A DNA stretch of 64,000 nt, from positions 992,001 through 1,056,000 of the forward strand of contig NZ_CP066831.1 of assembly GCF_016598615.1 (NCBI RefSeq), given 5' to 3'. Numbering within the stretch: the first letter of the stretch is position 1; every line of letters begins with the position of its first letter. The position numbers and the translations under genes were made by a program. Positions 51,613-60,402 of this stretch are shown in pieces. The notes below the pieces were generated by a model. The model saw only the letters and a program-made list of their open reading frames with translations, searched no databases and was not told where the DNA came from. Origin of the DNA: Streptomyces liliifuscus (GTDB lineage Bacteria > Actinomycetota > Actinomycetes > Streptomycetales > Streptomycetaceae).

Positions 51613-51860
51613 TGGCGATCATCGTCGACCTCGACGTCCAGCTCGCCAGACACAACCTGTCGGTCGGCGAGTTCGCCGCCGCCGTCGGCATCACGCCCGC
51701 CAATATCGCCGTACTGAAGAACGGCCGCGCGAAGGCGGTGCGGTTCACGACCCTCGACGCGATCTGCCGCACCCTCGACTGCCAACCCGGTGATGTGCTG
51801 CGCTGGGTCCCCGACGACGACACGAACAGCGACGAGGACGGCGACACGAACGGCGGCTGA
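51612..51860 (+). CDS. YozG-type Xre-family helix-turn-helix protein
   Basis: 82 residues. Helix-turn-helix LSVGEFAAAVGITPANIAVLKNGRAKAVRFTTLDAICRTLDCQPGDVLRWVP, the compact YozG/Xre form, with an acidic tail. Its ATG at 51612 shares one base with the DUF2975 stop, so the pair is coupled. It is the natural candidate to bind the nested inverted repeats upstream of the operon. Confidence 0.9.
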   Translation: MAIIVDLDVQLARHNLSVGEFAAAVGITPANIAVLKNGRAKAVRFTTLDAICRTLDCQPGDVLRWVPDDDTNSDEDGDTNGG

Positions 51861-51935
51861 CGAAGTCCCGGACCGGATTCGCCGTCCGTACCGTCCCGGG
51901 CGAACCTTATGCGTTCCTCATGCGTTGTGCTGAAA

Positions 51936-51954
51936 GGCCGCCACCATGGCGGCC
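51936..51954 (+). promoter_or_regulatory. Short hairpin between the YozG-type gene and the next gene
   Basis: 7-bp stem: 51936-51942 with 51948-51954, 5-base loop, 24 bases before the ATG at 51979. No T-run. It could be a weak terminator or a structure in the next gene's leader. An ATGCGTT direct repeat sits just upstream. Confidence 0.4.
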
Positions 51955-51978
51955 CTGCCCTTGAGGAGGAGGAATCGC

Positions 51979-52446
51979 ATGGCACAGCGAACCCGTGCGT
52001 CCTCCACCTCCGGCGGCCGCAACCTCACGCCCGTCACCGGCGCGCTTCTGGCGGCGCTGTTCACCCTTCTCGGCGTACTCGGCCTCCAGGGCATCCCTGC
52101 CGCGGCCTCTCCTGTCGCGTCGGCGCCGGTCGCAGCCGCCGCGTACCAGAGCCTGGCACCGGCCGCGGAGATCCCCCCGGTCACGAGTGTCGCCACCACG
52201 GCGGACACTCGTAGCAACGCCGACGACAAGTGCACCAACTCCTGCGGCCAGCAGCCCCGCGTAGGCAGGGCCACGCCGGGAGAGTGGCACACCCTGTCTC
52301 CGGGCGGGGTGTCCGTCCCGTCCAGCCTGGTGCTCCCCCTGCCGGAGTCCGGGCCGCAACTGCCGCTCTCGCAGGGCACCTTCACACCTCCACAGCATTC
52401 CGAGCGTCACAGCGGGCGGGGCCCGCCGCCTTCCAACGGCATCTGA
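51979..52446 (+). CDS. Small secreted protein of unknown family
   Basis: 155 residues. Basic start (MAQRTRASS), a hydrophobic helix LTPVTGALLAALFTLLGVLGLQGIPAAA with a probable cleavage site, then a mature part rich in Pro, Ser and Gly with two Cys (DDKCTNSCGQQP). No recognised domain. ATG at 51979 has GAGGAGG upstream. Next downstream is SecDF, 63 bases away, so it may share that gene's transcript. Exported by inference from the signal. Confidence 0.7.
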   Translation: MAQRTRASSTSGGRNLTPVTGALLAALFTLLGVLGLQGIPAAASPVASAPVAAAAYQSLAPAAEIPPVTSVATTADTRSNADDKCTNSCGQQPRVGRATPGEWHTLSPGGVSVPSSLVLPLPESGPQLPLSQGTFTPPQHSERHSGRGPPPSNGI

Positions 52447-52509
52447 CGTCACCCAGTCGATCCCCACCGCACCCTTCTCATGGCTGCGGTCTGCCTGTTG
52501 GAGGCACCC

Positions 52510-54795
52510 TTGACGCGCGCCATCCGCGTGCGGGCGTTCTTCGCCCTTGCCGTTCTCGCCCTGTCGCTCTACATCACCCTGACCGTGCCGGTCCGCCTCG
52601 GACTCGATCTGCGCGGCGGCACTCAGATAGTCCTGGAAACCCGCGATTCACCCACCGCCAAGGCCGACTCGGAGGCCACCGACCGCACTTTGGAGGTACT
52701 GCGCCACCGCATCGACGCGCTCGGCGTCACCGAACCCACCATCGCCCGCTCCGGGGACAACCGGATCATCGTCGAGCTGCCCGGCATCCAGGACCCGCGT
52801 GAAGCCTCCGACGTCCTCGGCCGTACCGCCCAACTCGCCTTCCATCCCGTCCTCGGTACCGCGGACGCCGGCGAAACCTCACGACAGCCGCTGCCCGCGC
52901 AGTCGGCGGAACGCGTCCTCCCCGACGAGTCCGGCCGGCCCGTGCGCCTGGGCCCGTCGGCGCTCACCGGCGCGGACGTCGACAGCGCCGAGGCACGTAT
53001 CGACCCGCAGAGCGGGGTCGGCTGGTACGTCGGCGTCGACTTCAAGGGAGATGGCGGCGACGCCTGGGCCCGTCTGACGGGCGAGGCTGCGTGCCGTCCC
53101 GCCGGCGATCCCGCCCGCCGCGTCGCCATCGTCCTGGACGACAAGGTCATCTCCTCCCCCCAGGTCAACTCCTCCGTCGCCTGCCGTACGGGCATCGCCG
53201 GCGGATCCACCCAGATCACCGGCTCCTTCAGCCGGGAGGAGGCCCGTGAACTGGGCCTCCTCATCAACGGCGGAGCCCTGCCGGTGCCGGTCGAGACCGT
53301 CGAACAGCGCACCGTCGGCCCGACCCTGGGCGCCACGGCCATCGAGGCCAGTGCCCGGGCCGCCGTCATCGGCACCGCGCTGACCTCACTGTTCATCATC
53401 GCCGTCTACCGGCTCCTCGGCGCCCTGGCCGCCGTGGCCCTGGCCTGCTACGGAGTCATCTCCTACGCGGCTCTGGCCGCGCTCGGCGCCACTCTCACCC
53501 TGCCGGGGCTCGCAGGGTTCGTCCTGGCCATCGGTATGGCCGTCGACGCCAATGTGCTCGTCTTCGAACGGGCCCGCGAGGAGTACGCGGCCCGCCAGAG
53601 CAAGGGCCTGCGCGCCGCTCTCACCGCCGGGTTCCGCAACGCGTTCAGCGCCATCGCCGACTCGAACATCACCACGCTCATCGCCGCGGGCCTGCTCTTC
53701 TTCCTCGCGTCCGGACCCGTCCGCGGCTTCGGTGTCACCCTTGGCATCGGCGTCCTCGCCTCCATGCTCAGCGCCCTGGTCATCACGCGCGTACTCGCCG
53801 ACCACGCGGTCGCCCGTCGATCCGTACGACGCCGTCCCCGTCTCACCGGCATCGCGGACACCGGGAGGGTCCGCGACTGGCTGGTCCGCCGCGATCCCGA
53901 CCTGATGCGCCGTCGGCGCACCTGGCTGGCCGCGTCCGCCGTCGCCCTCGTCCTGGCCACCTCGGGCATCGCGCTCCGAGGGCTGAACTTCGGCGTCGAG
54001 TTCACCGGCGGACGGCTCATGGAGTACTCGACCTCCGCGCCGGTCGACGCCGACCGCGCCCGGGACGCCCTGGCCGACGCGGGTCAGCCCCGCGCGGTCG
54101 TCCAGACCTCCGGCGACGGCGACCTCTCCGTACGCACGGATCAGCTGTCCAACGCCGAGGCGGCGAAGGTGGACAAGGCGATCGATGACCTCGCGGGCGG
54201 TGCCGAGAAGATCCGCGACGAGCTGATCGGCCCCAGCCTCGGGGACGAACTGCGCCGAGGGGCTCTCATCGCCCTCGCCTCGGCCCTGGCCGCCCAGTTG
54301 CTGTATCTCGCGGTGCGCTTCCGCTGGACCTTCGGCACATCCGCGGTCGCCGCGATGGCCCACGACGCCCTGATCCTCGTCGGCGTCTTCGCCTGGCTCG
54401 GCAAGCCGATCGACGGAGTGTTCCTCGCGGCCCTGCTGACCGTGATCGGATACTCGGTCAACGACTCCGTCGTCGTCTTCGACCGGATCAGGGAACTGTC
54501 GGCCGGTGACCGCAAGACACCCTTCTCGCGCCTCGCGAACACCGCGATCCTGCAAACCCTCCCGCGCACGGTGAACACGGGCATGGGAGCCGTGTTCATC
54601 CTCTCCGCCCTCACCCTGCTGGGCGGAGACTCCCTGACCGACTTCGCCCTCGCCCTGCTCATCGGCATCGTCGTGGGCACGTACTCCTCAATGTTCACCG
54701 CCGCACCCCTGGCCATCGAACTCCAGGCCCACGGCACCCCGCCGCCGCCCACCGCCACGCCCCATTCGGCCCCACGCGGCGCGGCAGCCATCTAG
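52510..54795 (+). CDS. secDF: SecDF fusion, protein export membrane protein
   Basis: 761 residues from TTG at 52510, five bases after GGAGG; an ATG at 52480 has no ribosome binding site. SecD half: LGLDLRGGTQIVLE motif, P1 domain, and IGMAVDANVLVFERAREE in the membrane helices. SecF half: FGVEFTGGRLMEYS and GYSVNDSVVVFDRIREL. Both halves have six helices, giving 12. SecDF uses the proton gradient to pull preproteins through SecYEG. Streptomyces carry separate secD and secF plus a second fused copy, as in S. coelicolor SCO6160, and this looks like the fused copy. Confidence 0.95.
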   Translation: MTRAIRVRAFFALAVLALSLYITLTVPVRLGLDLRGGTQIVLETRDSPTAKADSEATDRTLEVLRHRIDALGVTEPTIARSGDNRIIVELPGIQDPREASDVLGRTAQLAFHPVLGTADAGETSRQPLPAQSAERVLPDESGRPVRLGPSALTGADVDSAEARIDPQSGVGWYVGVDFKGDGGDAWARLTGEAACRPAGDPARRVAIVLDDKVISSPQVNSSVACRTGIAGGSTQITGSFSREEARELGLLINGGALPVPVETVEQRTVGPTLGATAIEASARAAVIGTALTSLFIIAVYRLLGALAAVALACYGVISYAALAALGATLTLPGLAGFVLAIGMAVDANVLVFERAREEYAARQSKGLRAALTAGFRNAFSAIADSNITTLIAAGLLFFLASGPVRGFGVTLGIGVLASMLSALVITRVLADHAVARRSVRRRPRLTGIADTGRVRDWLVRRDPDLMRRRRTWLAASAVALVLATSGIALRGLNFGVEFTGGRLMEYSTSAPVDADRARDALADAGQPRAVVQTSGDGDLSVRTDQLSNAEAAKVDKAIDDLAGGAEKIRDELIGPSLGDELRRGALIALASALAAQLLYLAVRFRWTFGTSAVAAMAHDALILVGVFAWLGKPIDGVFLAALLTVIGYSVNDSVVVFDRIRELSAGDRKTPFSRLANTAILQTLPRTVNTGMGAVFILSALTLLGGDSLTDFALALLIGIVVGTYSSMFTAAPLAIELQAHGTPPPPTATPHSAPRGAAAI

Positions 54796-54968
54796 GGAGA
54801 CAGCACGGTGGAACTCCGCTTCTGACCTGGCCATACGAAGTCGACCGAGCATGGCGCGACATCTCCGGATCAGTCACCTCTCACCGGGCGGTCCGGCTGA
54901 TATCGTCCTGGCCCACCGAACAGGCAGGGGGCTCCCCCTGCGACGGCGGGACGAAGGAGTGCTGCGCC

Positions 54969-56204
54969 ATGCGAGTTCTCTTGGTCGGAGCGGGAGGCGT
55001 CGGGACCGCGATCACGAGGATCGCGGCCCGGCGTTCCTTCTACGAGCACATGGTCGTCGCCGACTACGACCCGGCGCGGGCGGAGTCGGCCGTCGCGGCG
55101 CTCGGGGAGGACGAGCGCAGGTTCACAGCGGTGCGGCTCGACGCCTCGAACACGGCCGGTGTGCGGGCCGCCCTCGCCGAGCACCGCTGTGACGTCCTGC
55201 TCAATGCCACCGACCCCCGTTTCGTGCTGCCGCTGTTCGACGCGGCACTCGCCCATGGCGCCCACTACCTGGACATGGCGATGTCCCTGTCCCGGCCGCA
55301 CCCGACCCGCCCCTACGAGGAGTTCGGCGTGAAACTGGGCGACGAGCAGTTCGCGCGGTCCGCCGAGTGGGAGGCGGCGGGCCGGCTCGCGCTGGTCGGC
55401 ATGGGTGTGGAGCCGGGCATGTCGGATGTCTTCGCCCGTTACGCCGCCGACGTCCTCTTCGACGAGATCGAGGAGATCGGCATCCGCGACGGCGCCAACC
55501 TGGTCGTGGACGGCTACGACTTCGCCCCCTCCTTCAGCATCTGGACGACCATCGAGGAATGCCTCAACCCACCGGTCGTCTACGAAGCGGAGCGGGGCTG
55601 GTTCACCACGCCGCCCTTCAGCGAGCCGGAGGTCTTCGACTTCCCGGAGGGCATCGGGCCGGTGGAGTGCGTCAACGTCGAGCACGAGGAAGTGCTGCTG
55701 GTCCCCCGGTGGTTGAAGGCCCGGCGGGTCACCTTCAAGTACGGTCTCGGCGACGAGTTCATCGGCGTCCTCCAGACCCTGCACAAACTGGGCTTGGACC
55801 GCACCGATCCGGTCACCGTGAACGGCGGCACCGGCGCGGGAACGGGCAAGGTCACGGTCTCCCCGCGGGACGTGGTCGCCGCCTGTCTGCCCGACCCGGC
55901 CGGCCTCGGGGACCGTATGCACGGCAAGACGTGCGCGGGTACGTGGGTCAAGGGCACCAAGGACGGCCGGCCCCGGGAGGTCTACCTCTACCACGTGGTC
56001 GACAACCAGTGGTCGATGCGGGAGTACGGCTCCCAGGCCGTGGTCTGGCAGACCGCGATCAACCCCGTGGCCGCTCTCGAACTCATCGCGTCGGGAGCCT
56101 GGCACGGCAGCGGGGTGCTCGGCCCCGAGGCACTGCCGCCCCGGCCGTTCCTCGACCTGCTGACGGAGTACGGGTCCCCGTGGGGCATGCGCGAGGACAC
56201 GTAG
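54969..56204 (+). CDS. Saccharopine dehydrogenase-like protein
   Basis: 411 residues. Rossmann motif GAGGVG at 7-12 (MRVLLVGAGGVGTAITRIAARRSFYEHMVVADYD), then a substrate region including MGVEPGMSDVFARYAADVL, typical of the saccharopine dehydrogenase and LOR/SDH family. ATG at 54969 follows GAAGGAG. The APC permease and universal stress protein follow on the same strand, 106 and 2 bases apart respectively. An amino acid or polyamine catabolic step is plausible; the partner lysine-ketoglutarate reductase is not present. Confidence 0.88.
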   Translation: MRVLLVGAGGVGTAITRIAARRSFYEHMVVADYDPARAESAVAALGEDERRFTAVRLDASNTAGVRAALAEHRCDVLLNATDPRFVLPLFDAALAHGAHYLDMAMSLSRPHPTRPYEEFGVKLGDEQFARSAEWEAAGRLALVGMGVEPGMSDVFARYAADVLFDEIEEIGIRDGANLVVDGYDFAPSFSIWTTIEECLNPPVVYEAERGWFTTPPFSEPEVFDFPEGIGPVECVNVEHEEVLLVPRWLKARRVTFKYGLGDEFIGVLQTLHKLGLDRTDPVTVNGGTGAGTGKVTVSPRDVVAACLPDPAGLGDRMHGKTCAGTWVKGTKDGRPREVYLYHVVDNQWSMREYGSQAVVWQTAINPVAALELIASGAWHGSGVLGPEALPPRPFLDLLTEYGSPWGMREDT

Positions 56205-56310
56205 GCGGACGCCTACCCAGGTGACATGCGTATCCAGGAGGCCCTCAATAGCGTAAAAAGTTCCACAACGCCCTGTTGTATGGATTCACGCACAACCGGA
56301 GCGAGGGAAC

Positions 56311-57804
56311 ATGGCCAACGACACTGCGGACGCACCCCCACCTGTCGGGTTGAAGGCCAACGCGATCGGCTTCGTCGACGCGCTCGTCATCGGTCTCAAC
56401 TCCACCTCCCCGGCGTACTCGCTGGCGGCGGTCATCGGTCCGATCGTGGCGCTGGTGGGCATCTACGCCCCGGGCGTGATGGTCGCGTCGTTCGTGCCGA
56501 TGCTGTTGATCGCGTCGGCGTTCTACTACCTCAACAAGGTCGACCAGGACTGCGGTACGACCTTCTCGTGGGTCACCCGGGCCATGGGGCCGTGGGCCGG
56601 CTGGCTCGGCGGATGGGCCATCGCGATGACCGGCGTTCTGGTCGTCGGATCGCTGGCGGACGTGGCCGTGAGCTTCGCCCTGCTGGCTTTCGGCCTCGAC
56701 AGCTGGGCCGACAACGACTTCGTACGCCAGTTGCTCACGGTGCTGCTCATCCTGGTGATGACGGCCGTGTGCGTCGTCGGCACCGAGGTGTCGGCCAAGG
56801 TGCAGAACGTTCTCATCCTCGCGCAGGTCGCCTGTCTGCTCGCCTTCGTCGTGGTGGCGCTCTACCGGGTCTACGCAGGCACCAGCACGTTCGACTCCAT
56901 CGACCCCGCCTTCAAGTGGCTGGACCCCTTCGGGGCCGGCGGCGCGCCGCTGACCGGAGCGCTGCTGCTGGGGGTGTTCATCTACTGGGGCTGGGAGTCG
57001 GCGGTCAATCTCACCGAGGAGGTCGAGAACTCCGCCACCGCTCCCGGCAAGGCGGGCATCTGGTCGACGGTCGTACTGCTGGTGACCTATCTGTCGGTCG
57101 GTTTCGCGGTCGTGGCCTACGCCGGAACGACCTTCCTCGCCGAGAACGCCGACGAGGAGGAGTTCGTCTTCGCCCTGCTCGCCACCGAGGTGATGGGCGG
57201 CTGGGACTGGGTCGTGCTGCTTGCCGTGTCGACGTCGGCGCTGGCGTCGACGCAGACGACGATCATCCCGGCGTCACGCACTGCGCTGTCCATGGCACGC
57301 CGTCACGCGCTGCCCGAACACTTCGCACACATCCACCCGCGGTTCCGCACCCCGGACGTGAGCACGTGGTGGGTCGCCGGCATCGCCATCGCCTGGTACG
57401 TCATCGTCAACCAGATCAGCGCCAACGCTCTCTTCGACTCGCTCACCGCGCTGTCGTTGCTGATCGCGTTCTACTACGCGCTCACAGGTGTCGCCTGTGC
57501 GGTCTACTACCGCCGCCATCTGACCGAGAGCGTGCGCTTCTTCGTACTCATCGGCCTGGGCCCGCTGGTCGGCGCCGGTCTGCTGACGTGGCTGCTGGTG
57601 GAATCGGTCTCCGACATGGCCGACCCCGAGAACTCCTACAGCGGGGTCTCGTGGTTCGGGCTGGGTCCCCCGCTCGTCATCGGCATCGGGATCGCCCTCA
57701 TCGGGGTGGTGCTCATGGTCGTACGGCGGCTGATGTCGCCGGTCTTCTGGTCGGAACGCCCTGGTGTGGCCGACGCCGATCTCGTCCACGGCAAGGAGTC
57801 CTGA
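56311..57804 (+). CDS. APC-superfamily amino acid permease
   Basis: 497 residues with about 12 membrane helices. N-terminal helix 1 region GLNSTSPAYSLAAVIGPIVALVGIYAPG holds the unwound Gly-rich substrate motif; FIYWGWESAVNLTEEVENS forms helix 6, where APC transporters coordinate substrate. Probably imports an amino acid or amine by sodium or proton symport. It follows the saccharopine dehydrogenase-like gene and is directly followed by a universal stress protein gene after one base, a frequent arrangement with permeases in actinobacteria. Confidence 0.92.
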   Translation: MANDTADAPPPVGLKANAIGFVDALVIGLNSTSPAYSLAAVIGPIVALVGIYAPGVMVASFVPMLLIASAFYYLNKVDQDCGTTFSWVTRAMGPWAGWLGGWAIAMTGVLVVGSLADVAVSFALLAFGLDSWADNDFVRQLLTVLLILVMTAVCVVGTEVSAKVQNVLILAQVACLLAFVVVALYRVYAGTSTFDSIDPAFKWLDPFGAGGAPLTGALLLGVFIYWGWESAVNLTEEVENSATAPGKAGIWSTVVLLVTYLSVGFAVVAYAGTTFLAENADEEEFVFALLATEVMGGWDWVVLLAVSTSALASTQTTIIPASRTALSMARRHALPEHFAHIHPRFRTPDVSTWWVAGIAIAWYVIVNQISANALFDSLTALSLLIAFYYALTGVACAVYYRRHLTESVRFFVLIGLGPLVGAGLLTWLLVESVSDMADPENSYSGVSWFGLGPPLVIGIGIALIGVVLMVVRRLMSPVFWSERPGVADADLVHGKES

Positions 57805-57805
57805 G

Positions 57806-58222
57806 ATGTCGGTTGTCCTCGGATACGACGAGTCGCCGGGCGCGACACGTGCGCTGCGCGTCGCGATCGAGGTGTCCGCCGCGTTCGACGAGCCGCTCGT
57901 GCTGGTCTACGGCGCCGCGGCTCCGGGAACCTTGGGCGAGGAGTACGGGGCTCACCATGAAGCCGTCCGCGAGGCCGGACGCGTCGCACTCGACCACGCC
58001 GTCAGGGTGGCCGACGAGGCCGACGTACGGACAACGGTCGAAATCATCGACCAGAAGCCGGCCCAGGCGCTGATCGACGCCGCGTCACGGCACGGGGCGA
58101 GGTTCATCGTGGTCGGCAGCTGGGGAGAGAGCCCGATGCGCGGGGCGCTGCTGGGCTCCACTCCCCACAAGCTGCTGCACCTGTCGAGCGTGCCGGTGCT
58201 CTGCGTGCCGACCGAACCATGA
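57806..58222 (+). CDS. Universal stress protein (UspA family)
   Basis: 138 residues, one UspA domain: MSVVLGYDESPGATRALRVAIEVSA at the N terminus and ATP-binding-like GSWGESPMRGALLGSTPHKLLHLSSVPVLCVP at the C terminus. ATG at 57806 has AAGGAG upstream within the permease stop region. Small USPs fused to or next to permeases often regulate transport. It is convergent with the SRPBCC/ArsR pair, 12 bases from its end. Confidence 0.93.
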   Translation: MSVVLGYDESPGATRALRVAIEVSAAFDEPLVLVYGAAAPGTLGEEYGAHHEAVREAGRVALDHAVRVADEADVRTTVEIIDQKPAQALIDAASRHGARFIVVGSWGESPMRGALLGSTPHKLLHLSSVPVLCVPTEP

Positions 58223-58234
58223 CCCACTCGGCCG

Positions 58235-58732
58235 TCAGGTCGTGGGGTCGGCCAGCAGGGTGTCGATCTGGCCCATGGCTGCGGTCATGCCCTCGGCCAT
58301 ACCCATGGACACCAGCTGTTCCATCGCCTCGGCGGTGGGGAACGTGCTCTCGACCGTCATCAGAGTGGCCGACTCGCCTTCCGCCGTGAGCCGCACGCGG
58401 ACGATCATGGTCGGCATGTCCGGGTTGGGCTTGCCGGAGTCGTCGGCGAACCCGTCCTCGAACTCCAGCCGGTGCGGACTGTCGACCGTCAGGACACGCC
58501 ACCACCCGTAGTGCTTGTCACCTTCGGGCCCGGTCATGAAGTACGTGACCGCCCCGCCGGGGCTCAGGTCATGGTCGACGACTGTCGCGGGATAGGTCGG
58601 CGGCCCCCACCACCGCTCCAACTGCCGAGGGTCCTCCCAGACCTGCCACACCCGGGCCGGCAACGCGTCGAACCGCGCGGTGATCGTCAACGCGAGGGCT
58701 TCAGGGTTCTTCTGAACGTCGATCACGGTCAT
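58235..58732 (-). CDS. SRPBCC/AHSA1-type protein
   Basis: 165 residues. Opening RFDALPARVWQVWEDPRQLERWWGPPTYPATVVDHDLSPGG and GWWRVLTVDSPHRLEFEDGFAD define the AHSA1-like helix-grip fold. It starts 32 bases inside the ArsR gene (ATG 58732, overlapping frame), so both are co-translated. ArsR plus AHSA1-type pairs are common in actinobacteria; the ligand is unknown. Confidence 0.9.
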   Translation of the reverse strand: MTVIDVQKNPEALALTITARFDALPARVWQVWEDPRQLERWWGPPTYPATVVDHDLSPGGAVTYFMTGPEGDKHYGWWRVLTVDSPHRLEFEDGFADDSGKPNPDMPTMIVRVRLTAEGESATLMTVESTFPTAEAMEQLVSMGMAEGMTAAMGQIDTLLADPTT

Positions 58733-59114
58733 GAGAGTGCTCCTTGCCTTCTCGGGGGTGAGGGGCGGGATCCGAATCAGGCTCGGAATCGGCAATGATC
58801 GTGCCGATCCGGTCGATCCGTCCACGCCACACATCTGCCAGCTGGTCCAGCAGCCGATGGGCTTCCCGCAGGGAGTCCGCGTTGCCGCGAACCCGCTGCT
58901 CCCGCCCCTGCCGCTCCTTGGTGACCAGCCCGGCCTGTTCCAGGACCGCCACATGCTTCTGCACGGCCGCGAAGCTCATCGGGAACCGCCGCGCGAGGTC
59001 CGATACCGAGTACTCACCGGCCAGGGTGAGAGCCACGATCTCGCGCCGCGTCGCATCGCCCAAGGCATGAAAGATGCGATCGGCTCGCTCGGCGGATTCA
59101 GTACGTACAACCAT
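58701..59114 (-). CDS. ArsR-family transcriptional regulator
   Basis: 137 residues. Winged helix-turn-helix: RIFHALGDATRREIVALTLAGEYSVSDLARRFPMSFAAVQKHVAVLEQAGLVTKERQGREQRVRG. No ArsR metal-binding Cys motif, so it is of the AHSA1-partner class. A perfect palindrome AACCATTTGGTT (59109-59120) overlaps its ATG at 59114, likely an autoregulatory operator. The 3' end overlaps the SRPBCC gene by 32 bases. Confidence 0.92.
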   Translation of the reverse strand: MVVRTESAERADRIFHALGDATRREIVALTLAGEYSVSDLARRFPMSFAAVQKHVAVLEQAGLVTKERQGREQRVRGNADSLREAHRLLDQLADVWRGRIDRIGTIIADSEPDSDPAPHPREGKEHSHDRDRRSEEP

Positions 59115-59120
59115 TTGGTT
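59109..59120. promoter_or_regulatory. Candidate ArsR operator overlapping the start codon
   Basis: AACCATTTGGTT, perfect 5+2+5 inverted repeat covering the arsR-like ATG (59112-59114). Repression by promoter or start-codon occlusion is likely. GGTT and TTAACC half-sites continue immediately downstream. Confidence 0.6.
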
Positions 59121-59205
59121 TCACGTTAACCGATGCAGCCGACCCGAGCAAGGTCGGGCCGCCACCGTGGTCACCCGCTCCCCAACCAGGGGAGAGACTG
59201 GAGGC

Positions 59206-59835
59206 GTGCTGATCGTGGATGCCGTACTGGAGACCTACGTGGCCGCCGACTTCGCTCTGTGGCCCCTTGCCGACTCGCCTCCGGATCGGCTCCTGGCCCT
59301 GTCGGGCGAGCTGTCCTCACGCGAACTCGGCACTGCCATGGCAGTTCTGACGACCTATAACAAGGGGCAGCGCCAGCGGCGGCCTCGCGCGCCGAAGGAC
59401 AGTCTGGAGCAGGTCGGGCGTCTGTTGGCCACCGAGTGCATCATTGCTCCCGGCGGCCTGCGGATCCGGGACACGGCCACCGGGGTCACCGTGGTGCCCG
59501 GATGCTGTTCCGGTCTGGAGAACTGGCGGGACTGGCTGGATCTGATGAGCGGCGGCGAGCCGTGGCTCGGCCACGATCCCACGCCGGGCATCGAGCATGC
59601 CGGGGCGGTCGCCCGGTTGTGGCCCGACGGGGATCGGCCCGAGGGTCTCCCCATCGATCTCCCCCTGGCTCAACTGCCGGGGCTCCTGGACTCGGTTCAG
59701 GATCGGCTCGTCGGCTTTCTCGGCGCAGTTGAGGCGTGGGCTGCGAGCCATGCCCCGTCCATCGCCGCCGCCGTGGTCGCGAGGCTCGATGAGGCTCTCG
59801 CCGTCAGTACTCCTCTCGATCGAGTTCAGAGCTGA
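59206..59835 (+). CDS. Unknown protein
   Basis: 209 residues, soluble, no recognised domain. N-terminal phrase IVDAVLETYVAADFALWPLADSPPDRLLALSGEL; a Trp/Gly-rich segment GLENWRDWLDLMSGGEPWLGHDPTPGIEH in the middle; a C-terminal Ala-rich helix. Start is either GTG 59206 or GTG 59215 (better placed after GGAGG). It runs from the ArsR divergent region to the cysteine dioxygenase-like gene, which is convergent. I do not assign a function. Confidence 0.7.
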   Translation: MLIVDAVLETYVAADFALWPLADSPPDRLLALSGELSSRELGTAMAVLTTYNKGQRQRRPRAPKDSLEQVGRLLATECIIAPGGLRIRDTATGVTVVPGCCSGLENWRDWLDLMSGGEPWLGHDPTPGIEHAGAVARLWPDGDRPEGLPIDLPLAQLPGLLDSVQDRLVGFLGAVEAWAASHAPSIAAAVVARLDEALAVSTPLDRVQS

Positions 59836-59860
59836 GGCCGATCGGTCGAGACGGTCCGCC

Positions 59861-60361
59861 TCAGGCCGCCGGGGTGTCCAGTGGGCGGAGCTCGTCGGCG
59901 TACGACACGGAGATGCGGCGCATCAGGCCGTCCTCCGTGATGTCGTACTGGCCGAGGCGCCACAGAGGTGGCGAGTAGGCGTGGATCGAGACGGCGTCGT
60001 CGGTGGCGCCGGTGAGCCGGTGGATGTGCTCGGGGCCGAAGCAGAATGACTCGCCGGTGGCGACGGTGACGGACAGGTGACTGCCGCCGATGCGCGGGTT
60101 GGACTCGTGGAGCGCGCCCTGGACGATGCCGACGGCGCCGGAGGAGATGTCGTGGTCGTGCCAGCCTGTGTCGTTCTGCCGGGTCCAGCAGAGCAGCCAG
60201 ACGTCGACGTACTCGTCACGGTACAAGGACGCGTAGTGCCGCTGTTCGTCGGAGAAGGCGACCTGTTCGCGCCAGAGGTCGGGGCGGGTGGCGAGGTCGT
60301 CGACGAGGGCTTGGAGTTCGCGCTTGTCGAGGGTGCGGTCGGGCAGGGACTCGTACGTCAT
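59861..60361 (-). CDS. Cysteine dioxygenase-like cupin protein
   Basis: 166 residues. Cupin motif WHDHD at about 75-79 supplies two iron-binding His; the third His is in PEHIHRLTG. Sequence around VATGESFCFGPEHIH resembles bacterial type I cysteine dioxygenases. These convert L-cysteine to cysteine sulfinate with Fe(II). ATG 60361 lies 41 bases after the amidohydrolase stop on the same strand, so the two form an operon. Confidence 0.87.
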   Translation of the reverse strand: MTYESLPDRTLDKRELQALVDDLATRPDLWREQVAFSDEQRHYASLYRDEYVDVWLLCWTRQNDTGWHDHDISSGAVGIVQGALHESNPRIGGSHLSVTVATGESFCFGPEHIHRLTGATDDAVSIHAYSPPLWRLGQYDITEDGLMRRISVSYADELRPLDTPAA

Positions 60362-60402
60362 GAGGGGCTCCCTTCGGGTCGGGTCCGCCACGGGGACACG
60401 GA

